Of a DNA stretch of 34,856 nt, positions 14,356 through 21,713 are shown one piece after another. Origin of the DNA: Elainella saxicola E1 (GTDB lineage: Bacteria; Cyanobacteriota; Cyanobacteriia; Elainellales; Elainellaceae); contig LUGL01000098.1 of NCBI GenBank assembly GCA_002796835.1, positions 1-34,856 of the forward strand, read 5' to 3'. A program made the position numbers and the translations under genes. Under the pieces are notes generated by a model. The model had not been told where the DNA came from. It searched no databases and saw only the letters and a program-made list of their open reading frames with translations. Within the stretch, counting starts at the first letter, position 1; every line of letters begins with the position of its first letter.

Positions 14356-15312
14356 CTAATCCAGCAAAGATTCAAGCTGTCCTACCAGCTTTTCCAAAAG
14401 CTTAGCTTTTTTAGGATCCTCCCACACCTTGGCCTGCTTTAGCTTGCGATAAACAACCTGCATTCGATCGGGCAATTTCACCACTTCAGAACTCACAGGC
14501 TGATTTCGTAAAGTTTGCAGGCGCTTTTTGATCTCTCGGACTGAAAGATTCGTTTGCACCGTTTCCTGTAGAAGCTGCGATCGTTGCTCCTGATCCCGCA
14601 ATTGAGCGATCGTCCTAGCTTTTGTGTATTCAATTTCACCCTGGCGCAGCGAATCCAGAACTTCTCCAGGCAAATTCAATAACGGCAAGCGGTGGCTGCG
14701 AAAGCTATCTGGAGTGAGTCGGCCAATTACAGAAAAGACATGTTCGATCGTCTGCCACTGACTACGAACAACGTTGTTCGTAATTTCAGTTCCCTGTTTT
14801 TGCAGGTTAGCCACATGATTTAGCAGCGAAATAACTTCAGCCGGAGAACATTCGAGTCGCACAGAAAGCAGCTGAAGGATCGCTTCTGTCTCTTCAACCG
14901 GATTCAGATCCTCCCGTTGCAAGTTCTCCAGAATCGAAACCTGGACAGCATCCTGATCATCCAAATCGCGAATCACGACTGGCACTTTATCCAGTTTCAG
15001 ATCTTGAGCCGCCCGATAGCGACGTTCCCCCGCAACCAGCTCGTATTCCCCAGAAGGAAGCGGTCGCACGAGCAGGGGTTGAAGAATGCCATGTTCTTGA
15101 ATCGAGACAATCAGACTTTCCATCGCCTGAGCAGAAAAATAGCGTCGGGGCTGTTGAGCTGGGAGATGGAGCTGATCCAACGGCAAATACTGCTCGGCCA
15201 ACTCTGTTCCAGTGACCTGACTGCCACGAGTCACGCCAACAAAATCTAAAAACTGCTTCGTCTTGTTGGGAAATTCCACCTCATCTGCCATCGAGGGACG
15301 ACGCTTAGACAT
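14356..15312 (-). CDS. parB: ParB-type partition protein
   Basis: The 318-aa protein contains the ParB/Srx CTPase domain at about 43-145 with GERRYR (95-100) and ENLQRED (129-135), the CTP- and DNA-binding signatures. The following helix-turn-helix region (about 145-240) is less canonical, and the C-terminal tail is basic and helical (IKKRLQTLRNQ ... KLLEKLVGQLESLLD) for dimerisation. It loads onto parS and works with ParA to segregate the replicon. I prefer ATG 15312, two bases after the ParA stop; an in-frame TTG at 15318 would overlap. Its coding sequence contains a perfect 20-bp palindrome (14763-14782), a candidate parS. The gene belongs to a plasmid-type replication block. Confidence 0.93.
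   Translation of the reverse strand: MSKRRPSMADEVEFPNKTKQFLDFVGVTRGSQVTGTELAEQYLPLDQLHLPAQQPRRYFSAQAMESLIVSIQEHGILQPLLVRPLPSGEYELVAGERRYRAAQDLKLDKVPVVIRDLDDQDAVQVSILENLQREDLNPVEETEAILQLLSVRLECSPAEVISLLNHVANLQKQGTEITNNVVRSQWQTIEHVFSVIGRLTPDSFRSHRLPLLNLPGEVLDSLRQGEIEYTKARTIAQLRDQEQRSQLLQETVQTNLSVREIKKRLQTLRNQPVSSEVVKLPDRMQVVYRKLKQAKVWEDPKKAKLLEKLVGQLESLLD
14763..14782. repeat. Perfect 20-bp palindrome inside parB, candidate parS
   Basis: TACGAACAACGTTGTTCGTA is fully self-complementary over 20 bp and lies within the parB coding region. ParB proteins load at palindromic parS sites, usually within or near parAB. The sequence is unlike the chromosomal consensus TGTTTCACGTGAAACA, so a replicon-specific parS is the inference. 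Confidence 0.5.
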
Positions 15313-15314
15313 AC

Positions 15315-16067
15315 TCAAACTCGCTCCGCAATCAAGTTCGCAATGGTTTGATAGGGCTGAACCAACTTCTTCTCACTGCTGTATTGATGAATTGGCTCGC
15401 GGGCCAGATTCGATTCAGGAAATCGTACAGATTTGGGCACCGGGTCAAAGATTTTAATATCTGTAAGTTTGGTGCGCAAAGTTTTCAGGGCATCTTGAGT
15501 CGTAATCGTTCGATCGGCCATGGTCGGCAGGACTCCCAAAATTTGCAGATGGGGATGAGTATCTTCATCTCGCAATCCATCGATCGTTTCCAAAAGCTGT
15601 CGCAATCCCTCCAGAGCAAAAAACTGGCACTGCACCGGAATTAAAACTGCATCTGCCGCCATCAGGGCATTCAGGGTAAGCATCCCCAAGCTAGGAGGAC
15701 AATCCACCAAAATAAACGGAAACATCTGGCGGAGCGGATTTAGCTTCTTCCGTAAAATTCGGCTATTGTCAGCAACCGTCAGGATTTGTTTCTCGCCGGT
15801 TGCTAAAGAGATATCAGCAGGCAATAAATGAATGCCTGAATCAGTCTCAATCACTGCGGCTAAAGCCGTTTGTTTCCGATCGATCAAAACCTCATAAGCT
15901 GTCGTTTGGCCAGAGGCAATCCGGACACCCAGGCCAGTGGTCAAATTTCCCTGCGGATCAAAATCTACTAAAAGACAGGGGCCACGCTTCGCTAACAACC
16001 CACCCAACGCGATCGTAGAGGTTGTTTTTGCGACTCCACCCTTCTGATTGGCGATCGCGATGATCAT
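15315..16067 (-). CDS. parA: ParA-type partition ATPase
   Basis: This 250-aa Walker-type cytoskeletal ATPase has the deviant Walker A KGGVAKTT (residues 9-16) at the very N-terminus, the A' motif LLVDFDPQGN, and Walker B FILVDCPPSLG. Having no N-terminal DNA-binding extension, it is like the chromosomal/type Ib short ParA proteins. It forms nucleoid-bound gradients that move ParB-parS complexes. It is followed directly by parB and preceded by an EamA transporter gene (90 bp gap) downstream of the replication gene. Confidence 0.95.
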   Translation of the reverse strand: MIIAIANQKGGVAKTTSTIALGGLLAKRGPCLLVDFDPQGNLTTGLGVRIASGQTTAYEVLIDRKQTALAAVIETDSGIHLLPADISLATGEKQILTVADNSRILRKKLNPLRQMFPFILVDCPPSLGMLTLNALMAADAVLIPVQCQFFALEGLRQLLETIDGLRDEDTHPHLQILGVLPTMADRTITTQDALKTLRTKLTDIKIFDPVPKSVRFPESNLAREPIHQYSSEKKLVQPYQTIANLIAERV

Positions 16068-16157
16068 GTTTCACCCGATAACAGCGTTTTTTCAAAAATA
16101 AGATCTGCTCACTGGACTGATTTTATGCCAGATATAAGGAATTGCACACTACACACC

Positions 16158-17141
16158 TTACTCTTTTACAGAACTTCCCTTTCTACTCAGCAAAGCAATG
16201 CTAAACGTCACTAAAACAACCCCAAAAATCTGTAAAGCCCCCAGCGTCTCTTGAATCGTGAACCAGGCTAATACCACCGTTAAAGCAGGATTACTGGCTC
16301 CAATCATGGAAGCAGTCGTCGCTCCAATTAAACGAATGCCAAAATTGTTGAGCAAATGTCCTGTGAACGTGACAAAGGCGGAGAGAAATCCTCCAATCCA
16401 CAGCGGTTGCCAAGCCAGATTCTCATGCCCATGCCAAAACAGCAAAGTGATGCCAGAGAGCACGAGCGTCGTCGCAAAGCTAATCCAGGTAAAAGGAACG
16501 GGGTGCAATCGTTCAAAACTGCGTTGGGCAACCACTGTATAGAAAGCATAGGCGACTCCCGATGCCAAACCAGTAACCATCCCCATCCCATAGTTATGGT
16601 TACCCACCGAATGGGTCAGAGGCAATGTCAAAAAACTACCCAAGAGGACCAACCCCATAATCACCCATCGAAAAAGAGTGGGCCGATCGCCAAACCACCG
16701 CCACGATAGCAATGCTGTAAAAACAGGGTAGGTAAAAAATAGGGTGAGCGCAATCCCCGTTGGAATCAAACCAATGGAAACATAGAGCAAGGCCAGATAA
16801 AGAAACATTAGCAGCCCACAAATCAATGCCTGCCAGCACACTCGTCGATTCTCTACCTTTAAAAGATTAGAAATATCTTGCCAAATTGGTGGGTAAAGCC
16901 TGGACGCTAAACCTGCCATTAAGGGAACTCCCAGCAGCATTCTCATAAACATCAGGAGGAAAGAATGCTGAAGCGACGGAGTGACAAAGCCTCCAGTCTG
17001 AAAGACACCTAGGACCATCTGCTCGTGAAACAAAATCCGGACGATCACGTTTTGAAAGCAGAAGAAAATTGAAGAGAGCAGAACAATGAAAAGACCTAAC
17101 ACAATCAATACAGGCTGCAAAAACTTCTTGATTCTAGCCAA
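16158..17141 (-). CDS. DMT/EamA-family transporter
   Basis: The 327-aa inner-membrane protein contains two EamA repeats and about ten hydrophobic helices. LTLFFTYPVFTALLSWRWFGD closes the first repeat and SMIGASNPALTVVLAWFTIQE the second, as is typical. These transporters export or import small metabolites; the substrate cannot be deduced. The only reasonable start is TTG at 17141 (no upstream ATG/GTG; the next Met is inside the first loop). It sits between the small basic-protein gene and parA, as a passenger in the replicon block. Confidence 0.88.
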   Translation of the reverse strand: MARIKKFLQPVLIVLGLFIVLLSSIFFCFQNVIVRILFHEQMVLGVFQTGGFVTPSLQHSFLLMFMRMLLGVPLMAGLASRLYPPIWQDISNLLKVENRRVCWQALICGLLMFLYLALLYVSIGLIPTGIALTLFFTYPVFTALLSWRWFGDRPTLFRWVIMGLVLLGSFLTLPLTHSVGNHNYGMGMVTGLASGVAYAFYTVVAQRSFERLHPVPFTWISFATTLVLSGITLLFWHGHENLAWQPLWIGGFLSAFVTFTGHLLNNFGIRLIGATTASMIGASNPALTVVLAWFTIQETLGALQIFGVVLVTFSIALLSRKGSSVKE

Positions 17142-17187
17142 AAAAGAAACGGAGAACCGTTCGATGAGTGAGCAGTTTTAAATCGTG

Positions 17188-17204
17188 GGTTAGGGGCTAC
17201 TTAA
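17188..17204 (+). repeat. 17-bp inverted-repeat copy downstream of the small basic-protein gene
   Basis: GGTTAGGGGCTACTTAA matches the reverse complement of 17634-17650 at 16 of 17 positions. Together the two copies flank the small gene at 17256-17570. A weaker third copy (GTTAGGGTCCACT) starts at 17591. Confidence 0.65.
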
Positions 17205-17255
17205 AGCCTTAACGGCTCATAAAACTGAATTAAATGTACCCTAATTTAGACAGAC

Positions 17256-17570
17256 TCAGGACTCCAGATCCGACTTCTTCACCTTGCCAAGATAAACACT
17301 TTTGTGGGTTCTACCATACCAATATCTCAGATAGCGGTAGGGGCCATATCCCCGAATGTATTTATCTTCAAAGCTGCCTTTTCCACCTCGAATCCCACGA
17401 CGATTTAACGCTTCCTCTTTTTGCTTCCTCCGATCGCTTGCCTTTTTTGCCATTTCTGTTTCTGCCTGATCAAAAGCCTGCAGGATCGCAATTAGCTCCA
17501 ACCGATCGAATCTGGAAAGTTGAACTGCCTGTGCAGCAATGATTTGTAAATCAGAAGAGGAACTTGTCAT
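17256..17570 (-). CDS. Small basic protein, 104 aa, probably nucleic-acid binding
   Basis: From ATG 17570 (GGATGGAAGT upstream; a TTG at 17582 is less likely) the protein has a short helical N-terminus (SRFDRLELIAILQAFDQAET), a highly charged linker (KKASDRRKQKEEALNRRGIR), and a C-terminal module GPYRYLRYWYGRTHKSVYLG. The GxGPYxYxRxx...S.YLGK pattern recalls the DUF6788-like domain found in small mobile-element proteins; this is a tentative likeness. It lies directly downstream of the CyRepA1-type gene and is bracketed by 17-bp inverted repeats, so a role in copy control or replication is possible. Confidence 0.72.
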   Translation of the reverse strand: MTSSSSDLQIIAAQAVQLSRFDRLELIAILQAFDQAETEMAKKASDRRKQKEEALNRRGIRGGKGSFEDKYIRGYGPYRYLRYWYGRTHKSVYLGKVKKSDLES

Positions 17571-17633
17571 ACTTCCATCCAAAAATTTTAGTTAGGGTCC
17601 ACTAAAAATCAAGCTCAATCGTTTCTCTGGGGA

Positions 17634-17650
17634 TTAAATAGCCCCTAACC
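17634..17650 (-). repeat. 17-bp inverted-repeat copy at the 3' end of the replication gene
   Basis: TTAAATAGCCCCTAACC overlaps the replication-protein stop codon. On the minus strand its GTTAGGG can pair with CCCTAAC (complement of 17591-17597), and a T-rich run follows, so this segment could also act as an attenuator or weak terminator between the rep gene and the small gene. Confidence 0.6.
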
Positions 17651-20600
17651 AGATTCAGTTTTAGGCGAGCAATCTGGAAAGCCTATTCCAGACAGGTCAA
17701 ATTTTTCATTTACAGTAGCAATCTGAGAAATGTATTTTTGCCAATGGCTGAATACATAATGTTTAGATTCAGTGAGCTGCTTCAGGATATTCTGCTGGTC
17801 CGAGCGGATAACTTCAGCATAATATCTAGAAATGCCTGTTTCAGCCGACTTAGCAACTGGATTAACTCCTAGCTCCTTTGTGCTTACAGAAGGGTTTTCA
17901 ACAGGTTGGCTATCTGAAACGGAAGTGAATGTTTTTCCAGGGTGCTCTGATCCAGCCGCAGAGAAATATAGATCTACTATATCTGGGGGTGGATCAATAA
18001 CAGAATCAATACTATTAGCGTCTAATGTTAAAATATGCTTCTCAGAAGTTTTTCGATCGCTTTTTTGCCATTCTTTGAAGATCATTTCTCGATCATCTTG
18101 AGGAGGTTGAAATTGATAAACTCGTAAACCGCCTCGTCTTCCATCCTCTGCTCGATCGCGACGGATACAATTTAATTTGAGCCCAAGTTTACTCAGTAGT
18201 GCTTGAACAATCTCGATCGGCGACATTCGCTCTGAGACAGTCAGATTGAACAGTGTCTTAATGTCCTGCTTGTACTGGAGACAATAAGACATGACTTGCT
18301 GGACATCTGAATCTGTTGCGCGGACCTGACGTTGCAGATCAAGAAAATTCAAAATTCCTAACCCTTTCAAGGCTTCTACCTGAGCCGTGAGCAAACGGAT
18401 ATCCTGGAGAACAACCTTCCCATTGCCTCGATTCAGGTGAAGCTGCCATTCCTGGCGATCCTGTAACTTTACCCATTCAGAATTGTGGATTAGGTAATAA
18501 TGCAGCCTGAGTTTTTGAAACCACCCTTCATCATCTTTCATCTTTAAATCCGAGGTGACTGGAATGGCGTAGCGTTTCTTCAGCTCATGTTTTTGAATGG
18601 CACATCGCTCCAGCCAGGTTTTCGATCGTTGATCTTTCAGTAACTCATAATCAAAGTTCTGAATTTCTGGTGCCGATGAGACGGCGATTGCATCGTGAAC
18701 CCGACAATCGTTGCGGACCTGGCTCATTTCTACAAAGATCGCCTGACTGACCAACTCAGGGCAGGCTTCTGTCCCAACCACTGTTAGATTATGACCTTCG
18801 AGTTCTAAACCTTCAATCAGGCGCTGGCGAAATTTCCAAAGGGAAGCATTAACTCGGGCAGCCATTCTGGCCCAGGTTCTTAACGTAATTGGATCGGTTT
18901 GGCGATCGATATCAAAATCGACATCTTTTAATAGCGCAATGTTGTATTTCACAAACCTTGTTGTGGAATTGGCAATCTCTTGGTAATTACAGCTACCGTT
19001 CCCTACCTTGCCAGGACCGAAGGGGGCTGCCCAAATATAACGAGGAACCGCAGAACGAACGCGAGCTAAAGCTTGACGAGCCTCAGAATCAGGAATGACT
19101 CCCTGAAAGATGCCGAAAACCGCTTTAAAGTGAGTTTTATGGTCAATGCTGATACCTGTACCGATCGTAGGTGTGGCAATTACGATGTCATACCGAATGA
19201 TTGCTGCATTGAGGTGTTCTGCAATTTGGTGAGCTGGATGGCTTGGATCGGTAACCGTTTCTGAATCGATACGTAGGATTCGTTTGTGGGGAAGCTGCTT
19301 TTTCAGGTAGGTTTCTAGGGTTTTAGAACTCCAGCGACCCTGTGATTTTTGCGAATCAACACAAACGTATACGGCACTGTCCTCTGCGATCCTGATAAGT
19401 TGGGAGATTAGTGGAGCAGGATTGGGGGTTTCATAAAAATGAACCTGCCATGCCTGTTGTGGCTGCCACTCATTCAGAACGATCCATGGAACTGTGAATT
19501 GCTCAGCCAGTCCCAGGATGTAATCTAGCCCTACATTCGATAGGTCGGCGTCTTGGGCAATCAGTAACCCTTGTGTGGTGAGAACAGTTTGGACGAGCTG
19601 ACGCAATGTTTCCAGAATTTTGACTCGATGTTCGTAGCAGGTGGCGGAATTTAATACATGCCAAATCACCTGTTCGAATTCGTCTATGACAACAATTGCC
19701 CCTTGCCAATATTGAGGATTAAACCTGGCCTGGGAAAGCGAGTGCAGCGAATCAATACAAAGTCCATAACTGAATTGATCAGTAGTTTCAGACTGAATCT
19801 CTTCGATCCAGTGAATGCCAACGTTCCGACAAATCGCGCGCCCAAGCTGAATTCGATGGGTGATAACTAGAACCTTACGGCCCGTTTGAGTGGCTTGCTG
19901 AATCAGCTGCTGCAACGCAGTAGTTTTACCCGTTCCTTTCGGACTTTTAATACAAACCAGTCCTGTGTTGGGATAAGAGAGCTGGCTGAGATAGGGTTGG
20001 TTGAGTTTGACTGCGATCGGATAAGTTAAGGCCCATTGTTGTTCTGCCTGCCAATGTCTAAAACTCAAGGCTTGCTGATACAAAGCATCGAATGCTTCTG
20101 CCCCTTGGGAAAGGATGTAATCATCAACACCTTTTTCAGGACCCGGTAGGCAAATAATATGGGTTGAACAGCCTTCTGTTTGTAATAGTTGTCCTAGTCT
20201 GGTTAGAGCGAGTTGAATGTTTTGTAGGGTTGTTGGCCGAATATCGAAATCAAAGCAAAGATAGACAGCTCGATTGGGGGTGGCAAAAACCTGTAGCTCT
20301 GGGATCAGCTGACCAGTTTGCCTGCGATAGCCTGTGAAGATTCCAGGTAGGGCAATTGCCGCATAACCTAAGCTGAGTAGACACCCAGCTTTCTTCTCGC
20401 CTTCTGTAATCACGACAGGGATTTGCTGCTGTTTCACCCAATGCCAGAATCCCTCTGATCGATCGATCGGCAGGGCCACCTGATAGCGTTGCGCAACCCG
20501 TTGCCAGATCAGAGCAGGAACATCCAGTAAGACCAGCCGACTAGACCCTGGTCCCAAAGCAGGGCTGAGATATTTTGCAGGCTGTTGCTTTTCCCGATCT

Positions 20601-20980
20601 AAGACAGGTGTCGCTGCATCAGGCTTGAATCGGCCCCATGTCATCCGTCGCCCAGTGAAAGGGTCGATTCCACTCACCCACCATCCTCGCAGCGCTGTTC
20701 TAGTCTGTTGGCCAAATCGCGTCAGGTTCCAATTGAGCCGTTCGGCGATCGGAAATAAGCTGTCCTCGCTGGGCTGGCTGGCAGTGTCAGTCAAGGTCTC
20801 TACGTTCAAACCGATGATGCCGGGGTCAACCCCGCTTTTTAACCACTCCTGGGCATGATCAGGGGCAGCTTTGCCGATCCATCTCTGAACAGGCTCACCT
20901 TGATTGCACGGGTTCACCTGCCGATATGAGTCGATCGTTGTTATTTCAGAAACAGACATGGGACGACCCCAATAAACCAT
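17645..20980 (-). CDS. Plasmid replication protein, CyRepA1 family
   Basis: The 1111-aa protein combines an N-terminal DUF3854/Toprim-like primase region (residues about 185-290: IPVVITEGEKKAGCLLSLGY with E193, then VYLCFDFDIRPTT) with a P-loop helicase-like ATPase (Walker A PKGTGKTT at 347-354, then VLVITHRIQLG; Walker B IVVIDEFEQ). This is the architecture of cyanobacterial CyRepA1 plasmid initiators, which open and prime the origin. The C-terminal 250 residues are poorly conserved, ending in a Ser-rich stretch. The start is at ATG 20980; M8 (20959) is an alternative with a better-spaced G-rich sequence upstream. It lies next to an iteron-bearing non-coding region and upstream of parA/parB on the same strand. 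Confidence 0.87.
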   Translation of the reverse strand: MVYWGRPMSVSEITTIDSYRQVNPCNQGEPVQRWIGKAAPDHAQEWLKSGVDPGIIGLNVETLTDTASQPSEDSLFPIAERLNWNLTRFGQQTRTALRGWWVSGIDPFTGRRMTWGRFKPDAATPVLDREKQQPAKYLSPALGPGSSRLVLLDVPALIWQRVAQRYQVALPIDRSEGFWHWVKQQQIPVVITEGEKKAGCLLSLGYAAIALPGIFTGYRRQTGQLIPELQVFATPNRAVYLCFDFDIRPTTLQNIQLALTRLGQLLQTEGCSTHIICLPGPEKGVDDYILSQGAEAFDALYQQALSFRHWQAEQQWALTYPIAVKLNQPYLSQLSYPNTGLVCIKSPKGTGKTTALQQLIQQATQTGRKVLVITHRIQLGRAICRNVGIHWIEEIQSETTDQFSYGLCIDSLHSLSQARFNPQYWQGAIVVIDEFEQVIWHVLNSATCYEHRVKILETLRQLVQTVLTTQGLLIAQDADLSNVGLDYILGLAEQFTVPWIVLNEWQPQQAWQVHFYETPNPAPLISQLIRIAEDSAVYVCVDSQKSQGRWSSKTLETYLKKQLPHKRILRIDSETVTDPSHPAHQIAEHLNAAIIRYDIVIATPTIGTGISIDHKTHFKAVFGIFQGVIPDSEARQALARVRSAVPRYIWAAPFGPGKVGNGSCNYQEIANSTTRFVKYNIALLKDVDFDIDRQTDPITLRTWARMAARVNASLWKFRQRLIEGLELEGHNLTVVGTEACPELVSQAIFVEMSQVRNDCRVHDAIAVSSAPEIQNFDYELLKDQRSKTWLERCAIQKHELKKRYAIPVTSDLKMKDDEGWFQKLRLHYYLIHNSEWVKLQDRQEWQLHLNRGNGKVVLQDIRLLTAQVEALKGLGILNFLDLQRQVRATDSDVQQVMSYCLQYKQDIKTLFNLTVSERMSPIEIVQALLSKLGLKLNCIRRDRAEDGRRGGLRVYQFQPPQDDREMIFKEWQKSDRKTSEKHILTLDANSIDSVIDPPPDIVDLYFSAAGSEHPGKTFTSVSDSQPVENPSVSTKELGVNPVAKSAETGISRYYAEVIRSDQQNILKQLTESKHYVFSHWQKYISQIATVNEKFDLSGIGFPDCSPKTESG

Positions 20981-21034
20981 TTCCTGGTTATATCAGGCGC
21001 GTTTCAGCCACTTTGGCCTCTATGGGTAGCCGTT

Positions 21035-21713
21035 TGTAATCAACTTGATAACAGTAATTTGTAATCACTTCAGGTGCAGCTTCTGGTTAAATCCGGTCAG
21101 CACGGGATCTAGAAACTTTATCTTGGGGGCAGGGGTCTAGAGTGTTTGGGAAGTCCCTCTAGAAAGGGATGGGGTTTGGGGTCTAGAAAGTTTGATTTGG
21201 GGGGTCTAGAAGGGGTTGGGAGTGGGTTCTAGAAAGCTTAGGGTCGAGGGTCTAGAGGGGGAATCTCAATAGCTTGGGGGGTAGGTTTTAGAGTGATCTG
21301 TAATCGGAGCGTCCATTTGGGGTTCAGGCTCTAGAGTGATTTTGGGCTTCAATGACCGTAAAACCTGGCTTGTATGGACCAATCGTTGTAATCACCCCAA
21401 AACGGTGAAGTCACTGATTACGCAAGTTTGCGGCAAAACCATCCCAAAACGGACGATCGCTCAGGAGTTGATTACAGGCTTTGTCTAGACCCTGACCCCC
21501 AACCCATGATTACAGATCCTGGTTCTAGAGGCTAACCCCATGATTGACAAATTTGTAAGCGCTTGAATCGATAAAAGCCTTGCTATAACTGACTTAAAGC
21601 AATTACTGCTCTAGGCTAACAAGTTTGAGTTGTAATCACTTTCTGTAATCACTCGGCTCCTAGAGCGAATGAGCCAGCTTTGATTACACTCCCTGTAATC
21701 ACTTCTGTAATCA
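21035..21713. repeat. TGTAATCA box family, ten exact copies and two near copies
   Basis: Exact copies start at 21035, 21060, 21387, 21631, 21644, 21694 and 21706 (plus) and at 21469, 21507 and 21681 (minus). One-mismatch copies lie at 21299 and 21415. Several extend to TGTAATCACTT. By chance an 8-mer would be expected about 0.02 times in this length, so this is a genuine repeat family, perhaps binding sites of a second origin or copy-control protein. The last copy overlaps the cry-DASH stop codon. Confidence 0.82.
21108..21335. repeat. TCTAGA-cored iteron array
   Basis: TCTAGA occurs at 21108, 21136, 21158, 21182, 21205, 21228, 21251 and 21330, with TTTAGA at 21287; two more exact copies follow at 21484 and 21524. 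Copies 2 to 7 are spaced 22, 24, 23, 23 and 23 bp, about two helical turns, each followed by an A/G-rich then G-rich segment on the plus strand. Regular phasing on one DNA face is typical of initiator-binding iterons. Confidence 0.8.

Larger units (their letters stand above)
21030..21713. other. Putative plasmid-type replication origin (oriV), 730-bp gap
   Basis: No gene is seen between the replication gene and cry-DASH. The region has three layers: TCTAGA iterons on the rep-proximal side (21108-21335), two CCCAAAACGG direct repeats (21396-21405, 21443-21452) in the middle with an AT-rich stretch at about 21541-21610, and a cluster of TGTAATCA boxes on the cry-DASH side. A repeat-rich region beside a plasmid initiator gene is the usual form of an iteron origin. 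Function is inferred; no DnaA box of perfect match was seen. Confidence 0.72.

Noticed and set aside
16062-16071. TGTTTCAC just upstream of parA, half of the chromosomal parS consensus
   Set aside because: The other half is absent (CCGATAAC follows), and no full TGTTTCACGTGAAACA was seen in the window.
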